DNA of 64,000 nucleotides from Theristus sp. LFF4_11 (GCA_030248135.1 JASANC010001516.1:1-64000), one strand, 5' to 3'; shown: positions 52,757 through 64,000, counted from the first letter of the stretch. Made by a program: numbers and translations. Notes: generated from the sequence alone by a model not told the origin.

Positions 52757-53680
52757 GGCCTATTAGTCTAAACTACCGTAACCCAAAAAAGTCCATTTCA
52801 ATTTCTTTTTATTTGAAAAGTTTAAACAACGCTTCTGTTGCAAACATGGCGATTTTGATTTGTCAGTGAACAAAACAAAACTGTCCAAAACGACGCCGTC
52901 GCAATCCCACTGTTCATGTCTCAGTGTGGGTTTTGTAAAACGACGCCGACGGGATCCATTCCACTGCTCTGGCACAGGAAACCTTGACAAAGAAAATGCG
53001 GCGAAGCACAGCACAGACACTAGTAGAAAATGGTGAAAACACACACACGCACGTTTTGTTTTGGGCTTGACCTCGTTTGTTTTGTTTGGGAATGACAAGT
53101 CAGAATTGGCATCCATACAACTTTCAAATTCAACCGTTTCTGCAACTTTTTTTGTTCGTCTCACCAATGCAAAACAACGCCAACGCCAACCAGAAAAACG
53201 ACGTGTCTGATGATTGGTTGACATTGATTGAACCACATGACAAAGTCAATTGTTTATTTCAAACAAACAATCCAATTTATCCAATAAATAAAACAACCTC
53301 CCAATTTTATGCGACAATTTAATCACACCAAGATAAAGAAAAGTACGTATGAAAAAACATCACGACCAAACCAGAAGAAATTCGAGAAAATCGGCGACCC
53401 ACCCACCAGCTGCACGTCTTCGTCATCTTGTTCAAGTGTCATCGAATAAACTATTATCACTTGATGGTGCGACTGCTTAGACAATCAATTTTCTGTATTT
53501 CTCAATTGTGTGTGCAAGGGAGAAAGAATGATCAGAATAGCACGAAGAATCAATCAATTAAAAAACACGGCAAATTTGACACACAGTGTTTGAATTTTTG
53601 AACGCTTGTTTCTTACATTCAAATTTCGCGCACTCCTTGCACCCTGAAAAAAGCTGCTATGTTTACTCGGCCATTCCGTA
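52757..53680. repeat. ~0.9-kb interspersed repeat, copy 2
   Basis: This is the direct-orientation partner of 47542-48445, separated by 5.2 kb start to start. Confidence 0.85.
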
Positions 53681-53850
53681 CACGCACGCGCTGAAGCGCA
53701 GGCGGCAGCTTCAGCATGAATGATGAAGTAAAGCTGGAAAATGCATGTGTCAGGTTCGGGTCGGACTGTAAGCGTTGCAGCGGCTGACGCCGCTTCACTT
53801 CATCATAATGAAACTGCCGTCTGTACATCAGCGCGCGGTGCACTAATGTG
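53680..53850. repeat. single arm of the GCGC-rich foldback family
   Basis: CACGCGCTGAAGCGCA, CAGCTTCAGCATGAATGATG and GCAGCGGCTGACGCCGCTTC match the subrepeats of 37876-38200 in diverged form. Confidence 0.6.
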
Positions 53851-54206
53851 CTTTTTGGCAACCGAGACTGGCAATCTGTCTGGAAAATTTGCTCCAGCTA
53901 TCTATATCGCCCCCCCCAACCCCCTGCTCTGGAACAACTATGTTAGAAATTGTTCACCCGCACGCCACACAGATCCGTTTTGACTTTTTCCTCTTTGGAA
54001 CGTTCGACCTTCACGAGACGGCGACGGCTAATCTGAAATAAAGCACGCCAATTCAGCAAAATCGAGCAACAACGTGTGGAACGAAAACATAAAAATTTTA
54101 CTTTCCGTTGCGCTGCTTGCGACGCGACGTTGACTTGCCACCGCTAGTTGACTGTCGTTCGTCGTCGCACTGCACGCGTCACCTTCATCGCTCAGTAATA
54201 TGGAAC

Positions 54207-54755
54207 TAGGGTTGTTAAAAAACGCAAAAATCGGTTTTTTTGTTTTTTAATTAAAAAATCAAAGTTGTGCTAAATCAATCAGAGAGCTCGAAGAACCACA
54301 TTTGATATGCAAGCGCCTCCCTAATGATTTCCGTATGGCGGAACTTTCCAGATTTTGTTTTGGTGACCTCATTTACCCCTTTTCCAAACCGTTACCATGC
54401 CTCTTCTTGTGTTTTGATCCCCAAAACGTCACTAATTGTCCTCAGTTCAAATGAAAACAAACATACCGGCTTGAAATTCGATCAATTCTGATGATGTCGC
54501 GACGACACGACACGAAACAGCAACCAGACAACATAGCGCTTGCAAACGGAGCAGCTCAGACGCTCAGAACTGAGATTGCGAGGCAAATTGTTACCTCATC
54601 TGCATCGGAAATGGTAAGCCAAGGTTTGGGACGCTCAAAAACTTCATCACAGAAGTTGTGAAATCTAAAATCAGTCAAAAATTAAAAGAAATTTTTTTTG
54701 GCATTTTTGTTTTTAATCACTTTTTTTAAATTTCGATTTTTGTTCAACAACCCTA
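54207..54755. mobile_element. hAT MITE (16896-17607 family), inverse orientation
   Basis: Ends TAGGGTTGTTAAAAAACG and TTGTTCAACAACCCTA. The body includes CGACACGACACGAAACAGC, the inverse of the 16896 copy. No matching 8-bp flanks were found, so the site has decayed or was rearranged. Confidence 0.78.
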
Positions 54756-55669
54756 CACTGGACTTTTGCGACGAGGTCCCAGCGGTGGAGCTGATGCTTT
54801 GTGGACGTGGGGCACGACGATTGTAATGATCCGCGGCTGCTGCTGCTGGTGACGGCAATTGTCGTTGTGGTGCTTGAGCATGGTCCGGAATTGGTGAGGT
54901 TGCTCAGCTCCGCTTCGCAAACCTTCATCGTTCGAACGTTTGAGCTCGACCTCTCCTTCTCCATGACCAGTAGCGAAAGTGCGGAGAGGTTGGGGTCCAC
55001 CCCCCCCATCAGCCAAAAATCCCGTGTACCCCCTCCCCCTTTTGTGTGCCAAAAGACCGCACATTTGACATTTTTTTGTGACCAAAAGACCGCAGATGCT
55101 ATCAAACCAAAATACCGCACGTGCCAAAAGACCGCACCAAATTTGCCACGCTGATATTTTCACCATCACCACAGCAGACTGGTTGTTTTCTGCATTGAAA
55201 GATGCAATTCCATTTTCAGTCTTTGCTGCCATCATGGTTAAGTGGACGGCAGACCAGCGAGTCTGGGCTGCCAATTGGTGGGAACGTGCGAATAACTTTT
55301 CTACAGTGGTTCGGCAATTTCGTACAAAATTCAATTTGACTTCGCGTGACGATACATCAGTTCGGAAGTCCGTTTATGAGCAATGATAAATAGTGAGATT
55401 ATGGATGAACATTGTTTTTTCGTCAAAAATTGCTATTTTTTGAAAATTACACTGTAAAAATGTGTAAACCAAAAAAAAATTGATCACAAAAAACTCCCAA
55501 AATGTTCTAACACTGTTTTCCCAATGTTAAAACATGAGGTCCCTTTGTTACAGCTAAATCAACCCTCTGCTTTTCACAACATTTGTCGATTTTTTTCAGG
55601 TTTTCCAGATGTTCTGCTGTAGTGAGTGATAGGGGCAACATACCGTAACAAAAATTGGGTCAGAAAAAC

Positions 55670-56661
55670 GGTACTCCTTAAAAATATGGGTCCGCTCAAA
55701 TTTTATAGCAGCGCGCTGATTGATAACTCAAATGAAAGCATTCGTTCTGCTGAGTAATCCTGTGTGAGAGTTTTTTGAAATTCAAAATTTTGAAGAAGTT
55801 ATTTGAATTTGAAATTTTTGATTGAGTACGTCTGTGGTGAGCCGTGAGCGTGTACAGTGCACTGAATAACTGTATTTATGTGCTTGATGGATATTTATAA
55901 TGGATACCGTTATTACATGATTGCATGAAACAGTCATAAGTCTGAAGGTAGGACCCACGGGTTACGGTAGCGGTAGTTTTGGGTCTTGACACGAAGTTGC
56001 TGAAATCCACTTTGTTTCTTGTGATTAACAGTTGAAACCTTTTAGAAACATGTCAAAAAGCGGATTTCAAGGGTTACGGTACAGACCCAAAACTACCGCT
56101 ACCGTAACCCGTGGGACCAAACTTTTGACATATAATAACTGTTACATGCAATCATGTGAACGGTATCCATCATCCCAGTAGCTTTACCTGGCAATAAAGG
56201 ACGTTTTTGAAAAATCGTGTCGAGACCAACAGCAGAATTATCGTAACCCTTGAAATCCAGTTTTTGACATATTCTGTTGAAATGCTGAAATTTTTTGAAA
56301 AGTTTCGACTGTTATTCACAAGAAACAAAGTGGCTTTCAGCAACTTCGTGTCAAGACCCAAAACTACCGCTACCGTAACCCGTGGGTCCTACCTTCAGAC
56401 GTATGACTGTTTCATGCAATCATGTGAACGGTATCCATTATAAATATCCATCAAGCACATAAATATAGTCATTCAGTGCGCTGTACACGTTCACCACAGA
56501 CGCACTCAATCAAAAATTGAAAATTCAAATAACTTCTTCAAAATTTTGAATTTCAAAAAACCCTCACACAGGATTGCTCAGCAGAACGAGGGCTTTCATT
56601 TGAGCCATCAATCGGCGTGCTGCGATAAAATTTGAGCGGACCCATATTTTTAAGGAGTACC
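55670..56661. mobile_element. foldback element, 992 bp, with 8-bp target-site duplication
   Basis: Arms of ~330 bp start GGTACTCCTTAAAAATATGG and are perfect inverse copies for at least the first 37 bp. An exact AGAAAAAC flanks both ends (55662-55669 and 56662-56669). A phrase CTACCGCTACCGTAACCCGTG recurs three times inside. The uninterrupted site is visible at ~1897 (GTCAGAAAAACCTCC) in the truncated mariner copy. Confidence 0.92.
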
Positions 56662-56670
56662 AGAAAAACC

Positions 56671-57143
56671 TGATTGATTGATTGATTGATTTTATTTCGC
56701 TCTCAGATTTCCAGTTTTCTTTGAAAGCAAATCAAAACAAAGCAATTGTATGATCCAATAGCCTAACAAAACGCCTCAAAGTTAAAACAACAGAATGCCT
56801 CAAAGTAAGTGGAATCAGAAAGGAAATGACATGAAAATGTCCGGTTTTTTAGTGAACTGTCAACACAACTGAGGAAAAAAGTCAACCGAAACAAACACTC
56901 AAAGACTACAACACAGTCAAAACACGACACTACAAAACAAAACAATCCGACTCCGACAGTCAGACTGAAACTGAAACTGCTGATTGAAAAAAAACTAAGA
57001 CAAATAAATCTGGTTGGTAAATTACGAGTTCGTCGAATCGCTGGTTTACGAAAAACCACATCGCATGAAGTTCATAGCTGTCGCAGCACACGTACACAAA
57101 GCGAATCACTGACGGGCACGAGCACACAAACGAGCATCACAAC
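56671..57143 (-). mobile_element. probable 5'-truncated LINE 3' end with (AATC)n tail
   Basis: Read on -, it ends ...GAAATAAAATCAATCAATCAATC at 56671, an AATAAA signal followed by a tetranucleotide tail as in many CR1/RTE LINEs. It too interrupts the mariner-like copy, whose sequence resumes at ACCTCCAAATG. No coding domain is left. Confidence 0.6.
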
Positions 57144-57721
57144 CTCCAAATGTTTTTTTAATAGTGTTTCAGCTTTAATTGTGTTTAATTTTCAGCTCGA
57201 AACACCTCAGCACAAGCCAGTGATTGCATTTTAGAATTGGAACCTTTTTTGGCTCACTCTGTAGAATCAGCGGAACCGACTTGCTAAATGCGCGTGCGGT
57301 CTTTTGGCACGTGCGGTATTTTGGTTCCACACCAATCTGCGGTATTTTGGTCTTTCGGTCTTTTGGCACGTGCGGTCTTTCGGTACGTGCGGTCTTTTGC
57401 CTATGATTCCCCCCTTTACCTCGGTACTAGACTCCCCCCATTTTTCTTGACGTTTATGTCTGTTCCTGCATAGATTTTGTTGTTTCTGACCAAACAAACA
57501 GCTTCTTTGCACAAGATATTCCGTATTTTACGAGAATTTTGGTGTTTTTCCAAAGCAAAAAATTGGTATTACCCGTGCGATCCCGTGCACCCCCCTCATG
57601 AAATTTTTCTGCAGTGCACCCCCCTCACAGAGAAAGCACCTGACACCCCCCTCTAAAATTAGGCAAGCACCCTCCCCCCTCACCCGAGGTCCTGCCTCCC
57701 GCTTTCGCCACTGTCCATGAC

Positions 57722-58183
57722 ACGGCAAATCTGAAAAAACATGAATTCAGCAAAATCGAGCAAAACCATGTGGAACGAAAAACATAAAAAAACAGCACTG
57801 TCCGTGGCGTTGCTTGCGACGCGACGTTGACCAGATCAGAAAACATCAGGCCGCATTCGCATCGCACTCTCGCAGTCATTCTGCCTGGCCTGCCAAAATC
57901 AACGTATCACTCTACGTAACGTAGTCACTTCGCGGTGACGACGGCGCCATGTTTCACGTTCGACAGCGATTCAGTTTTCTTCACTTTAGCTCAGTTTCCG
58001 CATAAAGTTTCTTGTCTGCAATAAGCAATAATCCACACTAATCACCTCCCTCAGCCCTTAATTTTGTTGGCGACAGATAAATGGTTTGAAAAAATGAAAT
58101 GCTGTTTCTATTCTAATCCACTGCGGTCCAAAAACTGAATCTGCAGAAAAACAGAAAAAGTGAACATCAATCAGTTTCTTCTT
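57722..58183. repeat. repeat R, continuation after element X
   Basis: This matches 52320-52760 (GAATTCAGCAAA, GCGACGCGACGTTGACCAGATC, CGCCATGTTTCACGTTCG). No gene. Confidence 0.8.
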
Positions 58184-58552
58184 TTTTGTCTAGTTTTCAC
58201 TTTTCTTTTGTTGATTTTGTTCTGTTTATTCCATTGTTGTAGTCGTTATGGTACATCTGTCCATGTTCAGAAGTGCGGTGCGTGCGGGATCTGCACTCAG
58301 CCAACGGTACGGTACGTGCGATGCGATGATCATGATCCCGTTTAGACTATTAGGATACCGGTTTCGGTTTTGCCTCGTTTTTTCACTTTGTTTCTGTTGA
58401 TTTTGTTTGTTTTTTTCTTTTATTGTGGTCGTTATGGTACGTCTGTCTTATGTTCGGGAGTGTGGTGCGTGCGCGCTCTGCACTCAGCCAACGGTACGGT
58501 ACGTGCGATGCGATGATCATGATCCCGTTTAGACTATTAGGATACCGGCACG
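58184..58552. repeat. two tandem copies of a ~185-bp unit
   Basis: GTCGTTATGGTAC, CACTCAGCCAACGGTACGG and CGTTTAGACTATTAGGATACC recur at a distance of ~185 bp. The copies differ by a few substitutions. Confidence 0.88.
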
Positions 58553-58861
58553 AAAAGCTTCTTTATTAAAAGCACCTGGCGCTTCTTTTTTAAAACGCAC
58601 GCGCACGTGGCATCGGCATGCTCATGCTCATGATCCACTAGCGCGCCTGCACACGCTCCGGCCCCAACAAAAACTTGTTCAAAACGCAATTGTTCTGACA
58701 TCTACCTTCTTGAAAAGGCTTGGCTTAGGTTAGGATTAGGTTAGGAATTGGTTTGGCTTAGGATTAGGCTTTAGGATTAAGATTTGAATCAAGTCCGTTT
58801 TAGCAATGTCCGACAACGCGCGTGTTTTACCTGAAGCGGATTTTAGAAAAGAAGGGCAGCC

Positions 58862-59381
58862 TTAAAAGCACGCGCACTTGGCATCGGCATTGCTCATTGC
58901 TCATGATCCAATAACGCGCGCACACACGCACGAGCGTAACTCCGCCCCCTTTAGATTCACACACACAGCAAGGCTAATCGCTGGCGGGCTCTTCAGTGAA
59001 ATGGAATGCAAGCTTGAGATTAAATAAAGTTGGATAGACCGCTGATTGGCTGTATTTGAAATTCGTGCGATGGTTGGTTTTAAACAATGCAGTTTCTTCT
59101 GGTGCAGATTAATGTTACCATGGCAGAACAAAAATTACAAAATTCAAATTCAACAGCACATGAGCTCGAGCTCTATTCAACAAACTGCTGTTGGAATGCG
59201 ATTTGGAAATGAATTGTGGAGACGCCGGGTGTCTCTGAAATTTGGTGCAAGGATTGGCTTGAAAACAATGTTTCTCTCTCAAGGGTTTTCAGAAAAACCC
59301 AAAAGAATGGCCACACAATATCATGAAGCAGAATCAAAAACCACACCTCAGGGGTTTGTTGTTTTTGCGCAACAGTTTGAA
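58862..59381 (+). repeat. repeat Y, copy 2 (empty LINE site; interrupted by Helitrons)
   Basis: This is near-identical to 2836-3324 joined to 8271-8337. It ends at GCGCAACAGTTTGAA, where the Helitron array begins; in copy 1 the same position continues TTGAATTCG. Confidence 0.88.
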
Positions 59382-60608
59382 CTAGCCAATTGACCCGTGC
59401 CTACGGCACGGTTAGCTGATAATACAATTATTATTTTTGAGTGGATTTTGGCCTTTTGAACCGTGCTAAAAATGCATTGCATTTTGATTTTGAGCTGCTT
59501 TAGTCGTTCGCGTTCAAATGATCAAAAACAATCTTCTGATCCGGAACACAATCTTTACTGCATTCCCTTTTAAAGTTAAAAAATCTTTTTAAATCACCAA
59601 TGGTTAATTGCTGTTCCCGTTAAAAATATGTAAAACGATTTTAAAGTTAGTTGAATTGAAACGACAAAAAGTATAATTTTATAAAAATCGTTTTTGAATG
59701 TAATGTAATTTTAATTTTGAAATTTTGGTTTTGAAATTGACACATTTCTAATTAAACCCGCGTGTTAAAAACAAATTTAAAATGCGAAGTTTATAATTTT
59801 GCTGTTATGTTTTTTACCCGTTCACCCTGCTCCAAGCCAATCCTTTTTTGTACAGTGACAATACAAAAAAGTTAACAAAAAAATGTAAAAAATGACGTTT
59901 AAATGAAAAAAACATTAAAAAAACTGTTTTTATACCTTAACGTATATCCTAACATATAAGCCAAGCCTTTTCGCAAAGTGAAAATGAACAAATAACTGCT
60001 TTGAAAGCCATCTTGCTTTCTAATCAGATTTTTAGTTTATCACGCACTTCATTAACAAACCCCGTTTATTTGATTTTGCAGTTAATTTTTTTAGTTGAGT
60101 TGTTTAGATAAAACTTCTCTGTTTTTGAAAAAGTCTTAAGCAATAACTTTTCAACATTTTTCTGTTTTTGAAAACGTTCTCATGCAATAACTGTTTAACC
60201 AAATGATAATGAAAAATATTGTCTTGAAAGCAAAGTGCAATGTGCACTTGCAATTTCGATGTCGTTTTGCAACCTGATTAAAAAAAACAATTGCAATGAT
60301 TCTTCATAGTTGGTTTTCTTTCATCTTTCGCTTTCGGTCAGTTTGAACAGCAACAATTGCCATTAATTGTCGATCGTATGTTAAGGCGCTGTCGCGGATG
60401 ACCAAAGAGTATCATGATGACTTCGCAGTACAGAGTAACGTTTTTGAGAAAATGATTTGCAGTACAGAGTAACGTTTTTGAGAAAATGATTTGCATTATT
60501 AATAATAGGTTAAGAAATTGAGATTTAGCTATCTTAAATAGCAAAAATAAGCGCCAATTCAAATTGCAAAAAAGTGACACGGACACCACTATTATCTTAG
60601 TATTATGA
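59382..60608 (-). mobile_element. non-autonomous Helitron, unit 1
   Basis: On - the unit starts TCATAATACTAAGATAATAG at 60608 and ends CTAG at 59382-59385. A 7-bp-stem hairpin (CCGTGCC/GGCACGG, 3-nt loop, 59395-59411) lies 9 nt inside the end. TC start, CTAG end and a hairpin ~10 nt upstream are the Helitron hallmarks, and a T follows the CTAG in the host. The unit has no Rep/helicase gene. Confidence 0.85.
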
Positions 60609-61888
60609 CTAGCCAATTGACCCGTGCCTACGGCACGGTTAGCTGATAATACAATTATTATTTTTGAGTGGATTTTGGCCTTTTGAACCGTGCTAAAAAT
60701 GCATTGCATTTTGATTTTGAGCTGCTTTAGTCGTTCGCGTTCAAATGATCAAAAACAATCTTCTGATCCGGAACACAATCTTTACTGCATTCCCTTTTAA
60801 AGTTAAAAAATCTTTTTAAATCACCAATGGTTAATTGCTGTTCCCGTTAAAAATATGTAAAACGATTTTAAAGTTAGTTGAATTGAAACGACAAAAAATA
60901 TAATTTTATAAAAATCGTTTTTGAATGTAATGTAATTTTAATTTTGAAATTTTGGTTTTGAAATTGACACATTTCTAATTAAACCCGCGTGTTAAAAACA
61001 AATTTAAAATGCGAAGTTTATAATTTTGCTGTTATGTTTTTTACCCGTTCACCCTGCTAGCCAATCCTTTTTTGTACAGTGACAATACAAAAAAGTTAAC
61101 AAAAAATGTAAAAAATGACGTTTAAATAAAAAAAACATTAAAAAAACTGTTTTTATACCTTAACGTATATCCTAACATATAAGCCAAGCCTTTTCGCAAA
61201 GTGAAAATGAACAAATAACTGCTTTGAAAGCCATCTTGCTTTCTAATCAGATTTTTAGTTTATCACGCACTTCATTAACAAACCTCGTTTTTTGATTTTG
61301 CAGTTAATTTTTTAGTTGAGTTGTTTAGATAAAACTTCTGTTTTTGAAAAAATCTTAAGCAATAACTTTTCAACATTTTTCTGTTTTTGAAAACGTTCTC
61401 ATGCAATAACTGTTTAACCAAATGATAATGAAAAATATTGTCTTGAAAGCAAAGTGCAATGTGCACTTGCAATTTCGATGTCGTTTTGCAACCTGATTAA
61501 AAAAAAACAATTGCAATGATTCTTCATAGTTGGTTTTCTTTCATCTTTCGCTTTCGGTCAGTTTGAACAGCAACAATTGCCATTAATTGTCGATCGTATG
61601 TTAAGGCGCTGTCGCGGATGACCAAAGAGTATCATGATGACTTCGCAGTACAGAGTAACGTTTTTGAGAAAGTGACCAAAGAGTATCATGATGACTTCGC
61701 AGTACAGAGTAACGTTTTTTGAGAAAGTGATTTGCAGTACAGAGTAACGTTTTTGAGAAAATGATTTGCATTATTAATAATAGGTTAAGAAATTGAGATT
61801 TAGCTATCTTAAATAGCAAAAATAAGCGCCAATTCAAATTGCAAAAAAGTGCCACACGAACGTGCAGCTACTATCTTAGTATTATAGA
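60609..61888 (-). mobile_element. non-autonomous Helitron, unit 2
   Basis: 1280 bp, starting TCTATAATACTAAG (61888, -) and ending CTAG at 60609-60612 with the same hairpin. It is ~95% or more like unit 1 by eye. It differs by an extra copy of a TGACCAAAGAGTATCATGAT...GAGAAAG block near 61650-61730. Confidence 0.85.
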
Positions 61889-63018
61889 CTAGCCAATTGA
61901 CCCGTGCCTACGGCACGGTTAGCTGATAATACAATTATTATTTTTGAGTGGATTTTGGCTTTTTGAACCGTGCTAAAAATGCATTGCATTTTGATTTTAA
62001 GCTGCTTTAGTCGTTCCCGTTCAAATGATCAAAAACAATCTTCTGATCCGGAACACAATCTTTACTGCATTCCCTATTAAAGTTAAAAACAATCTTTTTT
62101 TAATCACCAATGGTTAATTGCTGTTCCCGTTGAAAATATGTAAAGCGATTTTAAAGTTAGTTGAATTCAAACGACAAAAAGTAACATTTTATAAAAATCG
62201 TTTTTGAATGTAATGTAATTTCAATTTTGAATTTTTGGTTTTGAAATTGACACATTTCTAATTAAACCCGCGTGTTAAAAACAAATTTAAAATGCGAAGT
62301 TTATAATTTTGCTGTTATGTTTTTTACCCGTTCACCCTGCTCCAAGCCAATCCTTTTTTGTACAGTGACAATACAAAAAAGTTAACAAAATATGTAAAAA
62401 ATGACGTTTAAATAAAAAAACATTAAAAACTGTTTTTATACCTTAACATATACTTTAACATAAGGCAAGCTTTTTCGCAAAGTGAAAATGAACAAATAAC
62501 TGCTTTGAAAGCCATCTTGCTTTCTGATCAGATTTTTAGTTTATCACGCACTTCATTAACAAACCCCGTTTATTTGATTTTGCAGTCAATTTTTTTCGTT
62601 GAGTTGTTTAGATAAAACTTTTCTGTTTTTGAAAAAGTCTTAAGCAATAACTTTAAACGTTTTTCTGTTTTTGAAAACGTTCTCATGCAATAAATGTTTA
62701 ACCAAATGATGATGAAAAATATTGCAACGATTCTTCATAGTTGGTTTTCTTTCATCTTTTGCTTTCGGTCAGTTTGAACAGCAACAATTGCCATTAATTG
62801 TCAATCGTATTTTAAGGCGCTGTCGCGGATGACCAAAGAATATCATGATGACTTCGCAGTACAGAGTAACTTCTTTGAGAAAACGATTTTGCATTAATAA
62901 TAGGTTAAGAAATTGAGATTTGCAATGTAGCTATCTTAAATAGCAAAAATACGCGCCAATTCAAATTGCAAAAAAGTGACACGGACACCACTATTATCTT
63001 AGTATAATAGATAGATGA
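61889..63018 (-). mobile_element. non-autonomous Helitron, unit 3
   Basis: 1130 bp, starting TCATCTATCTATTATAC (63018, -) and ending CTAG at 61889-61892. It is more diverged than units 1-2 and lacks the AAGCAAAGTGCAATGTGCAC block present in both. Confidence 0.85.
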
Positions 63019-64000
63019 CTAGCCTATTGACCCGAGCGTATGTGGCTTAATCAATGCCAAGCCTTTTTGGTGAAGTGGCATTGACTTAGAAAGAAAAAAA
63101 CAGTAACGTTTACTGAATAATAACCCTGAAGAAAATTTACCTTGTGCTGCCGTGAAGTCGCCTACAATACAATATTTTTTAATGTATTTAAATAAATAAA
63201 AAATGCGAAGTTTGTGATTTTGCTATTTTTACCCGTTTACCCTAACCGAAGGCAAGCCTTTTTGTAAGTGAAGTAAAATTGAATAAAAAATATAAAAACT
63301 AACGTTTTTTTCATTTACCCGTTTTAAAAACAAAGCTTTTTTACCCGTTTACCGAAGCCAAGCCTTTTTTGTAAAGTGAAAATGCGAAGTTTATGATTTT
63401 GCTATTTTTCCCCGTTCACCCTAACCTAAGTCAAGCCTTTTTGTATGTGAAGTAAGATTGAATAAAAACATAAAAACTAACGTTTTTTTTCAATTACCCG
63501 TTTTAAAAATCTAATGCTTCTTTTACCCGTTTACCTAAGCCAAGCCTTTTTTGCAAAGTGAAAATGCGAAGTTTATGATTTTGCTATTTTTACCCGTTCA
63601 CCCTAACCTAAGTCAAGCCTTTTTGTAAGTTAAGTAAGATTGAATAAAAAATATAAAAATTAACGTTTTTTTCATTAAAAAAATACCCGTTTTAAAAAGC
63701 TGATGCTTCTTTTACCCGGTTACCCTAACATAAGCCAGCCTTTTTTCTAAAGTGTAAATGAATAGAAGAAGCAAAAAAGTGACGTTTATAATTTCGTTTT
63801 GCAGTCATTGAAGTTTTACCCGGTTACCCCAACATGAACCAAAAATTTTGCAAAGTGAAAATGAATGGTAAATACCATTTCGACCCAATTAAAAAACTAA
63901 CTTTTTTCAAATACGGTTTTGTTACATCTTTCGCAGTCGCTCATCAAGTTTTGAGCAGCAAAAATTGCCAGTTGCCCATCGTGCGTTACGTTGAAATTAT
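63019..64000 (-). mobile_element. older Helitron-related unit, runs off the window
   Basis: It begins CTAGCCTATTGACCCGAGCG, the same terminus with a ruined hairpin. The body reuses the TTTACCCGTTCACCCTAACC and AAGCCAAGCCTTTTT phrases found once in each younger unit, here in tandem. Confidence 0.6.
63199..63740. repeat. ~182-bp tandem repeat inside the older Helitron-related unit
   Basis: AAATGCGAAGTTTRTGATTTTGC recurs at ~63199, ~63381 and ~63563, with ACCCGTTYACCCTAACC after each. Confidence 0.85.

Larger units (their letters stand above)
55042..57405. mobile_element. insertion in element X bounded by inverted GCGGTCTTTTGGCAC arrays
   Basis: Short arrays of TGCCAAAAGACCGCACG (55048-55139) and its inverse (57283-57400) flank a mariner-like copy. 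An ORF at 55234 encodes MVKWTADQRVWAANWWERA..., a helix-turn-helix-like N-terminus. The 3' end of that copy, ...TTTTTTGGCTCACTCTGTA, is at ~57262. The design recalls 9150-15719: inverted short-tandem arrays at both ends. Confidence 0.6.
54968..57713. mobile_element. hAT-like element X, copy 2, with nested insertions
   Basis: Ends CAGTAGCGAAAG and CTTTCGCCACTG. An exact 8-bp duplication TCCATGAC lies at 54960-54967 and 57714-57721. The empty counterpart is repeat R near 52305-52320. The element itself matches copy 1 at its two ends. The middle, between CCCGTGTACCCCC (~55040) and CCCCCTTTACCTCG (~57408), is foreign and carries the insertions listed separately. Confidence 0.88.

Noticed and set aside
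47542..53680. LTR retrotransposon with 0.9-kb LTRs
   Set aside because: The direct repeats lack TG...CA ends, the space between holds a palindrome and a MITE rather than gag-pol, no primer-binding site is visible, and no target duplication was found.
60338..60709. 123-aa ORF on - across the Helitron junction
   Set aside because: It spans the boundary of two Helitron units and has no Rep or helicase motif; similar ORFs recur only because the units are repeated.

Overview
The window is metazoan nuclear DNA. It holds multi-exon genes with canonical GT-AG introns, metazoan single-copy genes (FAM136A, ANAPC4, an SR-type cyclophilin), a CR1/L2-like LINE, and dense interspersed and satellite repeats. 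I cannot name the species. There is nothing bacterial in it: no operons, CRISPR arrays or phage genes.

Layout. Positions 1-16.7 kb are almost all repeats. They hold two paralogous inverted-repeat elements (491-1540 and 13551-14645), a 4.9-kb LINE (3325-8265) inserted in an older repeat whose empty copy lies at 58862-59381, and a 3-kb higher-order satellite (10150-13115). The satellite sits between two inverted arrays of a 15-16-bp monomer (9150-9643 and 15160-15719) that look like the ends of one large element. From 16.7 to 47.4 kb lies the gene-bearing core. FAM136A is on + (16712-22525). On - are a C2H2 zinc-finger gene (23016-24775 and upstream), a tandem pair of MAIP1-like genes (25489-27797 and 28281-31389), ANAPC4 (33142-42735) and a PPIG/NKTR-like SR-cyclophilin (43568-47435). 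From 47.4 to 64 kb lie only mobile elements and repeats. These include a 2.6-kb palindrome, ~0.9-kb direct repeats, a hAT element with several nested insertions, and a head-to-tail array of non-autonomous Helitrons (59382-63018).

The exon models were built by hand from reading frame, splice signals and intron-phase agreement. The summed CDS of FAM136A (420 nt), MAIP1-like copy 1 (1077 nt), ANAPC4 (2241 nt) and the cyclophilin (1566 nt) are each divisible by three, which supports the models. Large introns are explained by insertions: FAM136A intron 1 (5.1 kb) holds hAT-in-hAT and hAT-in-mariner nests, and ANAPC4 intron 4 (4.05 kb) is mostly one hAT-like element with other repeats inside it.

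No shared pathway links the genes. FAM136A and MAIP1 are mitochondrial proteins in other animals, ANAPC4 is an anaphase-promoting-complex scaffold subunit, and the cyclophilin is a spliceosome-associated prolyl isomerase. The unusual content is structural. Target-site duplications and empty/filled site pairs inside the window allow insertion order to be read, the MAIP1-like gene is duplicated in tandem, and several elements have ends or bodies made of short tandem arrays.
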